From the NCBI RefSeq assembly GCF_020035535.1, contig NZ_CP083350.1:1064501-1128500 (forward strand): a DNA stretch of 64,000 nt. Reading direction: 5' to 3'. The position numbers and the translations under genes are program-made. The DNA comes from Ensifer adhaerens (lineage in GTDB: Bacteria > Pseudomonadota > Alphaproteobacteria > Rhizobiales > Rhizobiaceae). Shown in pieces: positions 17,572 to 26,673 of the stretch. Within the stretch, counting starts at the first letter, position 1, and every line of letters starts with the position of its first letter. The notes beneath the pieces are model-generated. The model was not told where the DNA came from, did not search any database, and saw only the letters and a list, made by a program, of their open reading frames with translations.

Positions 17572-19191
17572 ATGTTCAAAAGCTGGCTTCGAACTTCAAC
17601 CGTCGCTGCGGCACTGGTCGCAGCACCGTTCTCGGCCCTGGCGCAGGACGCGCCGAAACAGGGCGGCGACATCGTCATCACCTACAAGGACGATATCGCC
17701 ACGCTCGATCCCGCCATCGGCTACGACTGGGTCAACTGGTCGATGATCAAGAGCCTGTTCTCGCGCCTGATGGACTACACGCCGGGTACCACCGAGCTGG
17801 TGCCGTCGCTCGCCGAGACCTTCGAGGTTGCGCCGGATGGCCTGACCTATACGTTCAAGCTGCGCAAGGGCGTGAAATTCACCAACGGCCGCGAGATCGT
17901 CGCCTCGGACGTGAAGTATTCGATCGAGCGGGCGGTCGATCCGAAGACGCAGGGGCCGGGCGCCGGCTTCTTCGGCGCGATCAAGGGCTTCGAAGATCTC
18001 TCGGGCGGCAAGACGACGACGCTGGAAGGCATCGAGGCGCCGGACGATGCGACTGTCGTCTTCCACCTGTCGCGCCCGGACGCCACCTTCCTGCACGTGC
18101 TCGCAGTCAACTTCGCATCGGTCGTGCCGAAGGAAGCGGTCGAAGCCGCCGCCGGCGACTTCGGCAAAAAGCCGGTCGGCTCGGGCACATTCATCCTCAA
18201 GGACTGGACCGTCGGCCAGAGCCTGACCTTCGAGCGCAACCCCGACTATTTCGTCAAGGACATGCCGCATATCGACAAGTTCACGGTCGAGGTTGGCCAG
18301 GAGCCGCTGGTCGCGCTGCTCCGCCTGCAGAAGGGCGAGGTCGATATTGCCGGCGACGGTATTCCGCCGGCCAAGTTCCTCGAAATCAAGAACTCGCCCG
18401 AGGGCGCGGAGATCATCGTCGACGGACAGCAGCTGCATACCGGCTATGTGACGCTCAACACCAAGGTGAAGCCTTTCGACGATGTGAAGGTTCGCCAGGC
18501 CGTCAACATGGCGATCAACAAGGAGCGCATCACCCGCATCCTCAACGGCCGCGCGACGCCCGCCAACCAGCCGCTGCCGCCGCTGATGCCGGGCTATGAC
18601 AAGGCGTTTACCGGCTATGCCTATGACGTCGAGAAGGCGAAGGCCCTGCTCGCCGAAGCCGGTCATGCCGATGGCTTCGAGACCGTGCTCTATTCGACCA
18701 ACACCGACCCGCAGCCGCGCATCGCCCAGGCGATCCAGCAGGATCTCGCCGCCATCGGCATCAAGGCGGAAGTTCGCGCCCTTGCCCAGGCCAATGTGAT
18801 CGCCGCCGGCGGCACGGAAGGCGAGGCGCCGATGATCTGGTCTGGCGGCATGGCCTGGATCGCCGACTTCCCGGACCCGTCGAACTTCTATGGCCCGATC
18901 CTCGGCTGCTCCGGTGCGGTCCAGGGTGGGTGGAACTGGTCGTGGTACTGCAACGAGACGCTCGACAAGCGCGCGGTTGCCGCCGATTCCATGTCCGATC
19001 CGTCGAAGGCTGCGGAGCGCCAGTCGGAGTGGGGCAAGATCTTCACCGACATCATGGCCGATGCGCCCTGGGTTCCCGTCACCAACGAGCGCCGCGTCGT
19101 TGCCAAGTCGCCGCGCATGGGCGGCGAGGGCGAAATCTACGTCGATCCGACCCGGGTCATCAACTACGACGCGATCTACGTGAAGCAATGA
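17572..19191 (+). CDS. family 5 ABC substrate-binding protein
   Basis: This 539-residue protein has a Sec signal peptide (cleavage near ALAQDAPK) and the SBP_bac_5 architecture. Typical stretches are DIATLDPAIGYD, DGLTYTFKLRKGVKFTNGRE and VRQAVNMAINKERI. It would bind a peptide-like or amide substrate in the periplasm. The ATG at 17572 has AAAAAGGGG upstream. The longer open frame upstream is rejected because the signal peptide starts here. An 88-bp spacer precedes it. Confidence 0.92.
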   Translation: MFKSWLRTSTVAAALVAAPFSALAQDAPKQGGDIVITYKDDIATLDPAIGYDWVNWSMIKSLFSRLMDYTPGTTELVPSLAETFEVAPDGLTYTFKLRKGVKFTNGREIVASDVKYSIERAVDPKTQGPGAGFFGAIKGFEDLSGGKTTTLEGIEAPDDATVVFHLSRPDATFLHVLAVNFASVVPKEAVEAAAGDFGKKPVGSGTFILKDWTVGQSLTFERNPDYFVKDMPHIDKFTVEVGQEPLVALLRLQKGEVDIAGDGIPPAKFLEIKNSPEGAEIIVDGQQLHTGYVTLNTKVKPFDDVKVRQAVNMAINKERITRILNGRATPANQPLPPLMPGYDKAFTGYAYDVEKAKALLAEAGHADGFETVLYSTNTDPQPRIAQAIQQDLAAIGIKAEVRALAQANVIAAGGTEGEAPMIWSGGMAWIADFPDPSNFYGPILGCSGAVQGGWNWSWYCNETLDKRAVAADSMSDPSKAAERQSEWGKIFTDIMADAPWVPVTNERRVVAKSPRMGGEGEIYVDPTRVINYDAIYVKQ

Positions 19192-19251
19192 GCGGCGGGC
19201 TCCCCGGAGGTCGTCTTCGGGGAGCCTCTTCATGAGTTTGGGAGAGATTTC

Positions 19252-20196
19252 ATGTGCGTTGCCTGCACACACACCATCCATCGCGCCAAGCATCACTTCG
19301 GCTGGAGCCGCGATTTCGAGCCGACGCTGATCGCCAAGCCCGGTGAGACCATCCATTTCGAATGCCTGGATTCCTCCGGCGGTCAGCTCGGCGCCGGTTC
19401 GACGCTCGAAACGCTGGCCTCGCTCGATTTCGAGAAGATCAATCCGGTGACGGGTCCGGTCTATGTCGAGGGGGCAAAGCCGGGCGACGCGCTGAAAGTG
19501 ACGATCCGCCGCTTCGTTCCCTCGGGCGTGGGCTGGACGGCCAATATCCCGGGCTTCGGCCTGCTCGCCGATCAGTTCACCGATCCGGCGCTGCACATGT
19601 GGTCCTATGATGCCGGCACCATGGCCCCGGTGCTCTATGGACCGGGCGGCCGCGTGCCGTTGAAGCCCTTCGCCGGCACGATCGGCGTCGTGCCGGCCGA
19701 GCCCGGCCTGCACTCGGTGGTGCCGCCGCGCCGGGTCGGCGGCAATCTCGACATTCGCGACCTCACATCGGGCGTCACGCTCTATCTGCCGGTCGAGGTG
19801 GAAGGCGCGCTCTTTTCTATAGGGGACACCCACGCAGCCCAGGGCGACGGCGAAGTGTGCGGCACGGCCATCGAAAGCCAGATGGAGGTCGAGGCCACGA
19901 TCGAGCTTGTCAAGGATGCGCGTCTCGCAAGCCCCCGGTTCACCACCCCCGGGCCGGTGACCCGCCATCTCGACGCTGCCGGCTACGAAGTGACGACCGG
20001 CATCGGTCCGGACCTGATGACCGGCGCGCGCGAAAGCCTGATGCGCATGATCGACCTGCTCGGCGCTGAACACGGCTTGAGCCCGGTCGATGCCTATCTG
20101 CTCTGCTCGGTCTGCGGCGACCTCCGCATCAGCGAGATCGTCGACGCCCCGAACTGGGTCGTTTCCTTCTACTTCCCGAGGATCGTCTTTTCGTGA
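19252..20196 (+). CDS. acetamidase/formamidase family protein
   Basis: The 314-residue protein matches the FmdA/AmdA acetamidase-formamidase family (GPVYVEGAKPGDALKV, FAGTIGVVPAEPG, GGNLDIRDLTSGVTLYLPVEV, FSIGDTHAAQGDGEVCGTAIE). These zinc enzymes hydrolyse short amides to acid and ammonia. It lies between the binding protein and the ATPase of the same operon, so imported or diffused amide would be broken down directly. Its TGA overlaps the GTG of the ATPase gene. Confidence 0.92.
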   Translation: MCVACTHTIHRAKHHFGWSRDFEPTLIAKPGETIHFECLDSSGGQLGAGSTLETLASLDFEKINPVTGPVYVEGAKPGDALKVTIRRFVPSGVGWTANIPGFGLLADQFTDPALHMWSYDAGTMAPVLYGPGGRVPLKPFAGTIGVVPAEPGLHSVVPPRRVGGNLDIRDLTSGVTLYLPVEVEGALFSIGDTHAAQGDGEVCGTAIESQMEVEATIELVKDARLASPRFTTPGPVTRHLDAAGYEVTTGIGPDLMTGARESLMRMIDLLGAEHGLSPVDAYLLCSVCGDLRISEIVDAPNWVVSFYFPRIVFS

Positions 20197-21863
20197 CAAC
20201 GGCAGTACCCGTGCTCGGCATCGACGACCTCTGCGTTGATGCGCTGACGCCGCAAGGACCGCGCAGAGTCCTTGATGCCGTCAGCTTCAACCTCATGAGC
20301 GGCGAAACACTCTGCATTGCCGGCGAAAGCGGGTCCGGAAAATCCGTGACCTCGCTTGCCGTCATGGGGCTTCTGCCGAAGGCTTCGCTACGGATCGCAT
20401 CCGGCAGCATCAAGCTTGAAGGGCGCGAACTCTCGAAGCTCTCCAACAGCGCGATGCGCAGTGTGCGCGGCGGCGATATCGCGATGGTCTTTCAGGAGCC
20501 GATGACATCGCTCAATCCTGTCATGTCGATCGGCGAGCAGCTGACCGAGGCCATTCGCGAACATCAGGGTTCCGAAGGGGGAACGGCGAACGCCGTCGCC
20601 CTGCGCATGCTGGACGCGGTGCACATCACCGAGCCGGCGCGGCGCATGACCCAATATCCGCACGAGCTTTCGGGCGGCATGCGGCAGCGGGTGATGATCG
20701 CGATGGCGCTCTCGTGCCGCCCCAAGGTGCTGATCGCCGACGAGCCGACCACGGCGCTCGATGTGACCGTGCAGGCGCAGATCCTGACACTGATGAAGGA
20801 GCTGAAGCGGGAGTTCGGCGCCTCGATCGTGCTCATCACCCACGACATGGGCGTGGTCGCGCAGATGGCCGACCGGGTGGTCATCATGCAGCAGGGCCGC
20901 ATCGTCGAGCAGGGTGACGTCCTGCCGATCTTCAGGTCGCCGCTTGAGCGCTACACGCAGGAACTACTGGCGGCGGTTCCGAGGCTGGGGGCGCATGCCG
21001 GCACCGATGGTCCGCCGCGCATCACTGCAACGGCCGCGACGTCCCTCCCGCGGACAAGCGTCCCGGTCCTCTCAGTGCGTGATCTCGCCGTCCACTACGG
21101 GAAAAAGCCGGGCGGTCTTCTGGGTGGAAAGAAGCTGGCCGCCGCCGTCAGCGACGTTTCCTTCGCCATCTTCCCTGGCGAAACGCTGGGCCTCGTCGGT
21201 GAAAGCGGCTCGGGCAAGTCGACCACCGGCAAGGCGGTGCTCGGCCTCATTCCTTTCGAAGGGGATGTGGCGATCGACGGCCACCAGATCGGCGCGCTGT
21301 CGCAACGGCAGATGCGGCCGGTGCGCCGGTCCGCGCAGATGATCTTCCAGGATCCGTATGCCTCGCTCGATCCGCGCATGGCCGTTGGAGCGGCGGTCGG
21401 CGAGCCGTTGCTCATCCATGGCATCGGCAATCGCAGTGAGCGGGCGGATCGCGTCGCCGAACTGCTGCGTCGTGTCGGCCTTGGGCCTGATGCCGCCAGC
21501 CGTTATCCGCACGAGTTCTCCGGTGGGCAGCGGCAGCGCATCTGCATCGCCCGCGCCCTGGCGGTCAATCCGAAGCTGATCGTTGCCGATGAAAGCGTTG
21601 CCGCGCTCGACGTTTCGGTTCGGGCACGCGTGCTCGATCTGATGCTCGAACTGCAGGAGACGATGGGCCTTGCCTATCTCTTCGTCTCGCACGACATGGC
21701 TGTGATCGAGCGGATGTCGCACCATGTCGCCGTCATGCGCGGCGGGCGCGTCGTCGAGATGGGAACGCGCCGCGCTGTGTTCGAGGATCCGCAGGACGCC
21801 TATACCCGGGCGCTGATGGCCGCCGTGCCGCTGCCGGACCCGCCGATGCGAAAAAGCGCCTAG
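20193..21863 (+). CDS. fused double ATP-binding subunit (DppD-DppF-like) of the amide/peptide importer
   Basis: The 556-residue protein contains two complete ABC domains in tandem, as in GsiA. The first has Walker A GESGSGKS near residue 47, signature LSGGMRQR and Walker B VLIADEPTTALD. The second has Walker A GESGSGKST near residue 335, signature FSGGQRQR and a Walker B-like LIVADESVAALD. Oligopeptide-type C-terminal extensions follow each. The GTG start at 20193 overlaps the amidase stop (GTGA). It completes the operon. Confidence 0.93.
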   Translation: MTTAVPVLGIDDLCVDALTPQGPRRVLDAVSFNLMSGETLCIAGESGSGKSVTSLAVMGLLPKASLRIASGSIKLEGRELSKLSNSAMRSVRGGDIAMVFQEPMTSLNPVMSIGEQLTEAIREHQGSEGGTANAVALRMLDAVHITEPARRMTQYPHELSGGMRQRVMIAMALSCRPKVLIADEPTTALDVTVQAQILTLMKELKREFGASIVLITHDMGVVAQMADRVVIMQQGRIVEQGDVLPIFRSPLERYTQELLAAVPRLGAHAGTDGPPRITATAATSLPRTSVPVLSVRDLAVHYGKKPGGLLGGKKLAAAVSDVSFAIFPGETLGLVGESGSGKSTTGKAVLGLIPFEGDVAIDGHQIGALSQRQMRPVRRSAQMIFQDPYASLDPRMAVGAAVGEPLLIHGIGNRSERADRVAELLRRVGLGPDAASRYPHEFSGGQRQRICIARALAVNPKLIVADESVAALDVSVRARVLDLMLELQETMGLAYLFVSHDMAVIERMSHHVAVMRGGRVVEMGTRRAVFEDPQDAYTRALMAAVPLPDPPMRKSA

Positions 21864-21912
21864 GAACCGTTGCCGGTGTTTTGACCAGTGCCGCCACAGG
21901 TTCCGAGCGGGT

Positions 21913-23283
21913 TCATTGCACAAGGCCCTGCGGCAATACGATGCGCGCCGACAGGCCACCGCTCTCGCGGTTGCGCAGTTCGAGTTCGGCGCCGGTTCGG
22001 TCCAGCGCCCGCTCGACGATGCTGAGACCAAGGCCGCTGCCGACCGATGTCTTGAAGCGGCCGCGGAAGAAGCGCTCGGTCACGTGCGGCATTTCCTCGT
22101 CGGGAATGCCGGGGCCCGTGTCGTTGATCGCGATGACGAGGCGGCCGGCCTCCTTCTCGCCGCTGCAGGATACCGTTGCGCCTGATGGCGAATGGTTGAT
22201 GGCGTTTTCCAGAAGGTTGCGTGCCGCCAATCGGAAGAGGTCCGGATCCATGCCGATCTTTATATCGAATAGCCTTGCGTCGATGGCGACGTCGACCCGG
22301 TGATGGCCACCGAGTTCGGTCCGCAGACCCGACAATATATCGCCGACATTGAAGGTTCCTGCCGGTTTGGTGCTTTCGGTGGCTTCGACGGAGGCGATGT
22401 CCAGCAATTGCCGCACGAGTTTTCCGGTTCGGTCGACCCCGGCGACGATCTGGCCGAGGGCCTTTTCGCGGATCTCGCCGTCGTCGCTGGCGAGCGCCAC
22501 CTGTGCTTGCGTCTTGAGGCCGGCAAGCGGCGTGCGCAGTTCGTGCGCGGCAAAGGCGATGAAGTTCTGTTCGCGCTCGCGGGCGCCGGCAACGCGGGCG
22601 AAGAGGCCGTTCAGCGACTTCAGAACCGGGCTGATCTCGCGCGTCGTGCCCACATCTTCGATCGCGTGCAGATCGGAGGCCTCCCGCGCGGCGAGATCGC
22701 CCGCGAGTTTCCGCAGCGGTGCCAGCCCGCGCCCGACGCTGAGCCAGATCAGCACCGCGAGTAGGGGAATGATCAGCAGGGCGGGCAGCAGCAGCCCCTT
22801 GACGAGATCGTTGACCAGCCGGTCGCGGATGCGCAGGTTGTCGCCGACAAGGACGCGCACGCCGAGGCTGGCATTCTCCACCGCGAAGACGCGCCAGGTT
22901 TCGCCATTGATGACGGTTTCCGAAAAACCCATCGCGTGCGGTGCCAACGTGGTTTCCGGCGCGCTGTCCGACTTGCCGATCAGGGTGCCGTCGAGCGACC
23001 AGATCTGGCAGGAGAGTTGGCGGTCGTAATGAGGGTGCTCGAGCAGGGGAATCTTGATGGCGCTCTGGGCCAGACGGTTGGCATCAGTGTCGGCTTCTTC
23101 CTTCATGATGTCGGGGCTGACGATCAGTGAATTCACCATCCGCGCGGCTTCCATCAACCGGGCATCGAGCACCCGCTCGACCTCGGCGCGCGTGCTGAGG
23201 AAAATCCACACCGTGGCCGACAGCCACAGCAACCCTGTCGTCAGCAAGAGGATGGCGAAGAGGCGGGTGCGCAGTGACCGCAT
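21913..23283 (-). CDS. sensor histidine kinase (QseC/PmrB-like)
   Basis: The 456-residue inner-membrane kinase has a first membrane helix (residues about 7-29), a periplasmic sensor domain of about 130 residues, a second helix near 165-185, a HAMP-like linker, the phosphoacceptor box AAHELRTPLAGLKTQ, and the N (NLLENAINHS), D/F (INDTGPGIP) and G (GSGLGLSIVERA) boxes. The ATG at 23283 overlaps the response-regulator stop by one base, so the two are translationally coupled. The longer frame upstream lies within the regulator gene. Confidence 0.93.
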   Translation of the reverse strand: MRSLRTRLFAILLLTTGLLWLSATVWIFLSTRAEVERVLDARLMEAARMVNSLIVSPDIMKEEADTDANRLAQSAIKIPLLEHPHYDRQLSCQIWSLDGTLIGKSDSAPETTLAPHAMGFSETVINGETWRVFAVENASLGVRVLVGDNLRIRDRLVNDLVKGLLLPALLIIPLLAVLIWLSVGRGLAPLRKLAGDLAAREASDLHAIEDVGTTREISPVLKSLNGLFARVAGAREREQNFIAFAAHELRTPLAGLKTQAQVALASDDGEIREKALGQIVAGVDRTGKLVRQLLDIASVEATESTKPAGTFNVGDILSGLRTELGGHHRVDVAIDARLFDIKIGMDPDLFRLAARNLLENAINHSPSGATVSCSGEKEAGRLVIAINDTGPGIPDEEMPHVTERFFRGRFKTSVGSGLGLSIVERALDRTGAELELRNRESGGLSARIVLPQGLVQ

Positions 23284-23945
23284 CAGCTGGCCCCACCCAG
23301 CCGGTAGCCGATGCCCCTCACGGTTTCGATCAGCCCCGGCCCGAGCTTGTTGCGCAGGTGGTGGATGTGAACCTCGACGGCGTTGCTTTCGATCTCCTCC
23401 TGCCAGCCATAAAGCCGGTCTTCGAGTTTGGTCTTCGAGAAGATGACGCCGGGGTATGACATCAGCGTGTGCAGGATCGAATATTCGCGACGCGAAAGCT
23501 GCACCGGCTTGCCGGCCCGCTCCACCGATCGCCGGGCGGGATCGAGCCGCAAGCCAGCCCATTCGAGCGCAGCGGTCGCGCGGCCAGTGGATCGCCGCGC
23601 CAGCGCCCTGAGCCTTGCTGCGACCTCGTCGAGGTCGAAGGGTTTGCCGAGATAGTCATCGGCGCCGGTATCGAGGCCGGCCACGCGATCGCGAACCGTA
23701 TCGCGGGCTGTGAGCAGGAGAACGGGGGTATCGTTCTGGCTCGAGCGCAGGTCTTTCAGGACATCCAGGCCCGACCCGTCGGGCAGCATCAGGTCGAGCA
23801 CGATCGCGTCGAAGCTGTTGGCGGCCAGCGCCGTCGTCGCCGCGTCGCAGGTGCCGACGGCATCGGTGGTGAAGCCGGCCAGCGCCAAGCCGACCTTCAG
23901 GCCGTCTCTGAGGATATCGTCGTCTTCGACGATCAGGACTCGCAT
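23283..23945 (-). CDS. OmpR-family response regulator (QseB/PmrA-like)
   Basis: The 220-residue regulator has acidic residues VEDDD at positions 7-10, the phosphoacceptor D51 (VLDLMLPDGSG), K at the end of the receiver (GKPFDLDE), and a C-terminal winged helix (SRREYSILHTLM, ESNAVEVHIHHLRNKLG). It is the first gene of the two-component operon. A CTTAAG-N5-CTTAAG box lies 45 bases before its start and also faces the divergent L,D-transpeptidase, which suggests autoregulation and a direct target. Confidence 0.94.
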   Translation of the reverse strand: MRVLIVEDDDILRDGLKVGLALAGFTTDAVGTCDAATTALAANSFDAIVLDLMLPDGSGLDVLKDLRSSQNDTPVLLLTARDTVRDRVAGLDTGADDYLGKPFDLDEVAARLRALARRSTGRATAALEWAGLRLDPARRSVERAGKPVQLSRREYSILHTLMSYPGVIFSKTKLEDRLYGWQEEIESNAVEVHIHHLRNKLGPGLIETVRGIGYRLGGAS

Positions 23946-23989
23946 TGTTATTCCTCACATTTCCGAGAGCGGAACTCTTGGCTCGCTCC

Positions 23990-24006
23990 CTTAAGGCGGC
24001 CTTAAG
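23990..24006. promoter_or_regulatory. PmrA/QseB-type box
   Basis: CTTAAG (23990-23995), GCGGC and CTTAAG (24001-24006) form a direct repeat with an 11-bp period. It matches the PmrA-box pattern YTTAAK-N5-YTTAAK exactly. It is centred between the divergent response-regulator and L,D-transpeptidase genes, about 45 bases from each start. Binding by the adjacent regulator is inferred. Confidence 0.7.
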
Positions 24007-24051
24007 GTAGGACTTCCCTCTGAAGCGGCATTGCAACAATCGAATCGTTGA

Positions 24052-24819
24052 ATGCCCGATATGACCGAACCAAACGAGCCCTCTTCACCCACGTCCGATC
24101 ACAAGACCGGCATCACGCTCACCCGCCGCAGCCTTTTCGTCGGTGCGGCTTCGCTGTTCGTCACCGGCTGCGCGACCACGCGTCCGGCGCCGACGGTGAC
24201 GCCGGCAGCGGTTGCACCCGTCCGCGCCGCGGCCGGGTCGCCCGTGCCGCCGATGTACTACGCGATGCCGGATGAGCAGTTTCCGATTCCCGAGGTCAAG
24301 ATCGCAGAGGTCGATCCGAAGTTCTGGCGGCAGGAAGTGGACTATCCGAGCAGCGAACGGCCCGGCACGCTGATCGTCGATACGCCGGCGAAATACCTCT
24401 ATCACGTGCTACCCGGTGGGCGGGCGATGCGCTACGGCATCGGCGTCGGCCGCGAGGGTTTTGCCTGGTCCGGCCGGGCGATCGTCGCCTACAAGCGCAA
24501 ATGGCCGCGCTGGACACCGCCGGACGAGATGGTTGCACGCCAGCCGAAGCTTGCTCCCTACAGCATCGCCAATGGCGGCATGCCGCCGGGCCTCAAGAAC
24601 CCGCTCGGGGCGCGAGCGCTGTACATTCACAAGGACGGCAAGGACACGCTCTACCGCATTCACGGCAGTCCAGAGGCGCATTCGATCGGCAAGGCGGTGT
24701 CGTCGGGCTGCATTCGCCTGCTCAACCAGGATGTCGTCTACCTCCATGATCAGGTCCGCGACGGCAGCACCATCGTCGTCATTCCGGATCCGACCAAGGG
24801 CGACATGGCGATCGGTTAG
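24052..24819 (+). CDS. L,D-transpeptidase (YkuD), lipoprotein or Tat-exported, copy 1
   Basis: The 255-residue protein has a twin-arginine-like TRRSLF signal followed by a lipobox-like VTGC. The YkuD domain ends with HGSPEAHSIGKAVSSGCIR, where H204 and C220 are the expected catalytic pair. YkuD enzymes make 3-3 crosslinks or attach proteins to peptidoglycan in the periplasm, a major wall-crosslinking route in Rhizobiales. An alternative ATG lies at 24061. It is divergent from the two-component operon with a shared regulator box. Confidence 0.9.
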   Translation: MPDMTEPNEPSSPTSDHKTGITLTRRSLFVGAASLFVTGCATTRPAPTVTPAAVAPVRAAAGSPVPPMYYAMPDEQFPIPEVKIAEVDPKFWRQEVDYPSSERPGTLIVDTPAKYLYHVLPGGRAMRYGIGVGREGFAWSGRAIVAYKRKWPRWTPPDEMVARQPKLAPYSIANGGMPPGLKNPLGARALYIHKDGKDTLYRIHGSPEAHSIGKAVSSGCIRLLNQDVVYLHDQVRDGSTIVVIPDPTKGDMAIG

Positions 24820-24997
24820 GTGAGGGCAGGGAGCGAGCGCGGGAATTCTGCAACACTTCGAAAACGAGTACCGCCTCGCGCAAGCGATCCACGCCAAAGA
24901 AAGATTTTCACCACATTTCGGTCACGGTTCGGCCCAACAGCCTTGGGCCTCCCCTCGGACCTCCCAACCGAAATCTCCAACCCTGGAATAGAATAAA

Positions 24998-25720
24998 GTG
25001 TCGATGAATTTGTCCCGCCGCTCGCTGCTCGCGGTGATCGCCAGCTCTGTTTTGAGCGCTTGTACGCAGATCCCCAAACCGGAACCGAAGCCGAAGCTGA
25101 TCGAGCCGATCACGGGCGACGGCGGCTCTCCGGAAAAGGCGGCCGATGCGGCGGGCGTGCCGACGAAGACCTTCGATTATGCAAGGGTCTACGCTCCGGT
25201 GAAGGATGAAGGCTACGACGTTCCGGGCATCCAGTACACGGAGATCAAGCCGCAGTTCCTGCGCCAGGAAGTGGCCTATGCCACCAACGAGCCGCCCTAT
25301 TCGATCGTCGTCGATACCCAGACGATGTTCCTCTACTATGTGTTGCCGGGTGGTCGCGCCATTCGCTACGGCGTGGGTCTCGGTGCGGCGGGTCGCGCCT
25401 GGAAGGGACGCGCTGTCGTACATTGGAAGCGCAAGTGGCCGCGCTGGACGGTGCCGGACGATATGGTCGCGCGCCAGCCGCACCTCAAGAAATACGGCAT
25501 CGATGCCGGCGGCATGGATCCGGGTCTCGACAATCCGCTCGGCGCGCGCGCCATGTACATCTTCCAGGACGGCCAGGACACGCTCTACCGCATCCACGGC
25601 TCGCCGCAGTGGCGCTCGATCGGCAAGAACGCATCGGCCGGCTGCGTGCGCATGTTGCAGCAGGACGCGATCGATCTCTATGATCGCGTCAGGGGCAAAA
25701 CGCCGCTGCTCGTTCTGTGA
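24998..25720 (+). CDS. L,D-transpeptidase (YkuD), copy 2
   Basis: The 240-residue protein is a paralogue of its neighbours. It has a SRRSLL export signal, lipobox LSAC, and catalytic motif HGSPQWRSIGKNASAGCVR with H200 and C216. A proline- and lysine-rich linker (PKPEPKPK) follows the lipid anchor. The frame opens with GTG at 24998; ATG at 25004 is an alternative giving 238 residues. It follows copy 1 after 178 bp and may be transcribed separately. Confidence 0.9.
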   Translation: MSMNLSRRSLLAVIASSVLSACTQIPKPEPKPKLIEPITGDGGSPEKAADAAGVPTKTFDYARVYAPVKDEGYDVPGIQYTEIKPQFLRQEVAYATNEPPYSIVVDTQTMFLYYVLPGGRAIRYGVGLGAAGRAWKGRAVVHWKRKWPRWTVPDDMVARQPHLKKYGIDAGGMDPGLDNPLGARAMYIFQDGQDTLYRIHGSPQWRSIGKNASAGCVRMLQQDAIDLYDRVRGKTPLLVL

Positions 25721-25768
25721 CGTGCCGCGCTTCGGCGTGATCTTCTAGGGTTGCCGGGACGGATTGCT

Positions 25769-26590
25769 TCAGAGCGGCTGAGGCAGCGGCAGTCCGTCCG
25801 GGCCCATCTGCATATAGTTTGGTGACTGCGGCAACGGCTGCGAGTCCGGAAGTGGTTGTGCTCCCGGCACCGGCTGCGACTCTACCATGCCGCCGCCCGA
25901 AAGGTCGGCGACGACGATCGGCGTGCCGTTCGGCACGCGATTGTAGAGATCGACTACATCCTGGTTGATCATGCGCACGCAACCGGACGACACGGACTTG
26001 CCGATCGTCCACCATTCCGGCGAGCCGTGGATGCGATAGAGCGTATCCTCGCCATTCTGGAAAATGTACATGGCGCGGGCGCCGAGGGGGTTCTTGAGGC
26101 CGGGATCCATGCCGCCCGCCTCGATGCTGAATTGCTGCAGCTCAGGCTGGCGCGCCACCATCTCGTTCGGTGGTTTCCAGCGCGGCCATTCGCGCTTGTA
26201 CTGGATGACGCCGCGACCTGCCCAGGCGAAACCGGCGCGCCCGAGACCGACGCCGTATCGCATCGCCTGGCCGCCTTCATAGACCCGGTAGAGAAAATGG
26301 CTGCCGACGTCGACGACCAGCGTTCCCGGCTTCTCGCCCGTCGGGTCGGCGACCATCTGGCGATAGAAGCGCGGATCGATCTTCTCGTAGGGGATGGCCG
26401 GCAGCGGATAGGTTTCGTTCGGCTTCTCGCCATACATGTCCGCAAGGAACGCGTTCGTGTCGGGGACAGGTTCCGGCGCGTAGGAGCGCGTCACCATCGG
26501 CCGCGTCGAAGCGCAGCCGGCTAGACCGACAGCCGCGAGCCCCGCGGAGAGTTGCAGGAATGTGCGGCGGCGGATCTCTCTTTCAGGCAT
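25769..26590 (-). CDS. L,D-transpeptidase (YkuD), copy 3
   Basis: The 273-residue protein has a Tat-type signal RRRTFLQ, lipobox LAGC, and the catalytic motif HGSPEWWTIGKSVSSGCVR with H188 and C204. The C-terminal 45 residues are a proline/glutamine-rich tail with repeated QPLP units, absent from copies 1 and 2. It is convergent with copy 2. The high similarity of the cores (for example WPRW.PP.EMVARQP in all three) shows tandem duplication. Confidence 0.9.
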   Translation of the reverse strand: MPEREIRRRTFLQLSAGLAAVGLAGCASTRPMVTRSYAPEPVPDTNAFLADMYGEKPNETYPLPAIPYEKIDPRFYRQMVADPTGEKPGTLVVDVGSHFLYRVYEGGQAMRYGVGLGRAGFAWAGRGVIQYKREWPRWKPPNEMVARQPELQQFSIEAGGMDPGLKNPLGARAMYIFQNGEDTLYRIHGSPEWWTIGKSVSSGCVRMINQDVVDLYNRVPNGTPIVVADLSGGGMVESQPVPGAQPLPDSQPLPQSPNYMQMGPDGLPLPQPL

Positions 26591-26673
26591 GGAACCCTCG
26601 ATCGTCCTCTTGTTCGCTCCTGGCGATGCAACCGGCCTATTAGGTCAATTTTGCGTCGCCAGCCGACGAACGA

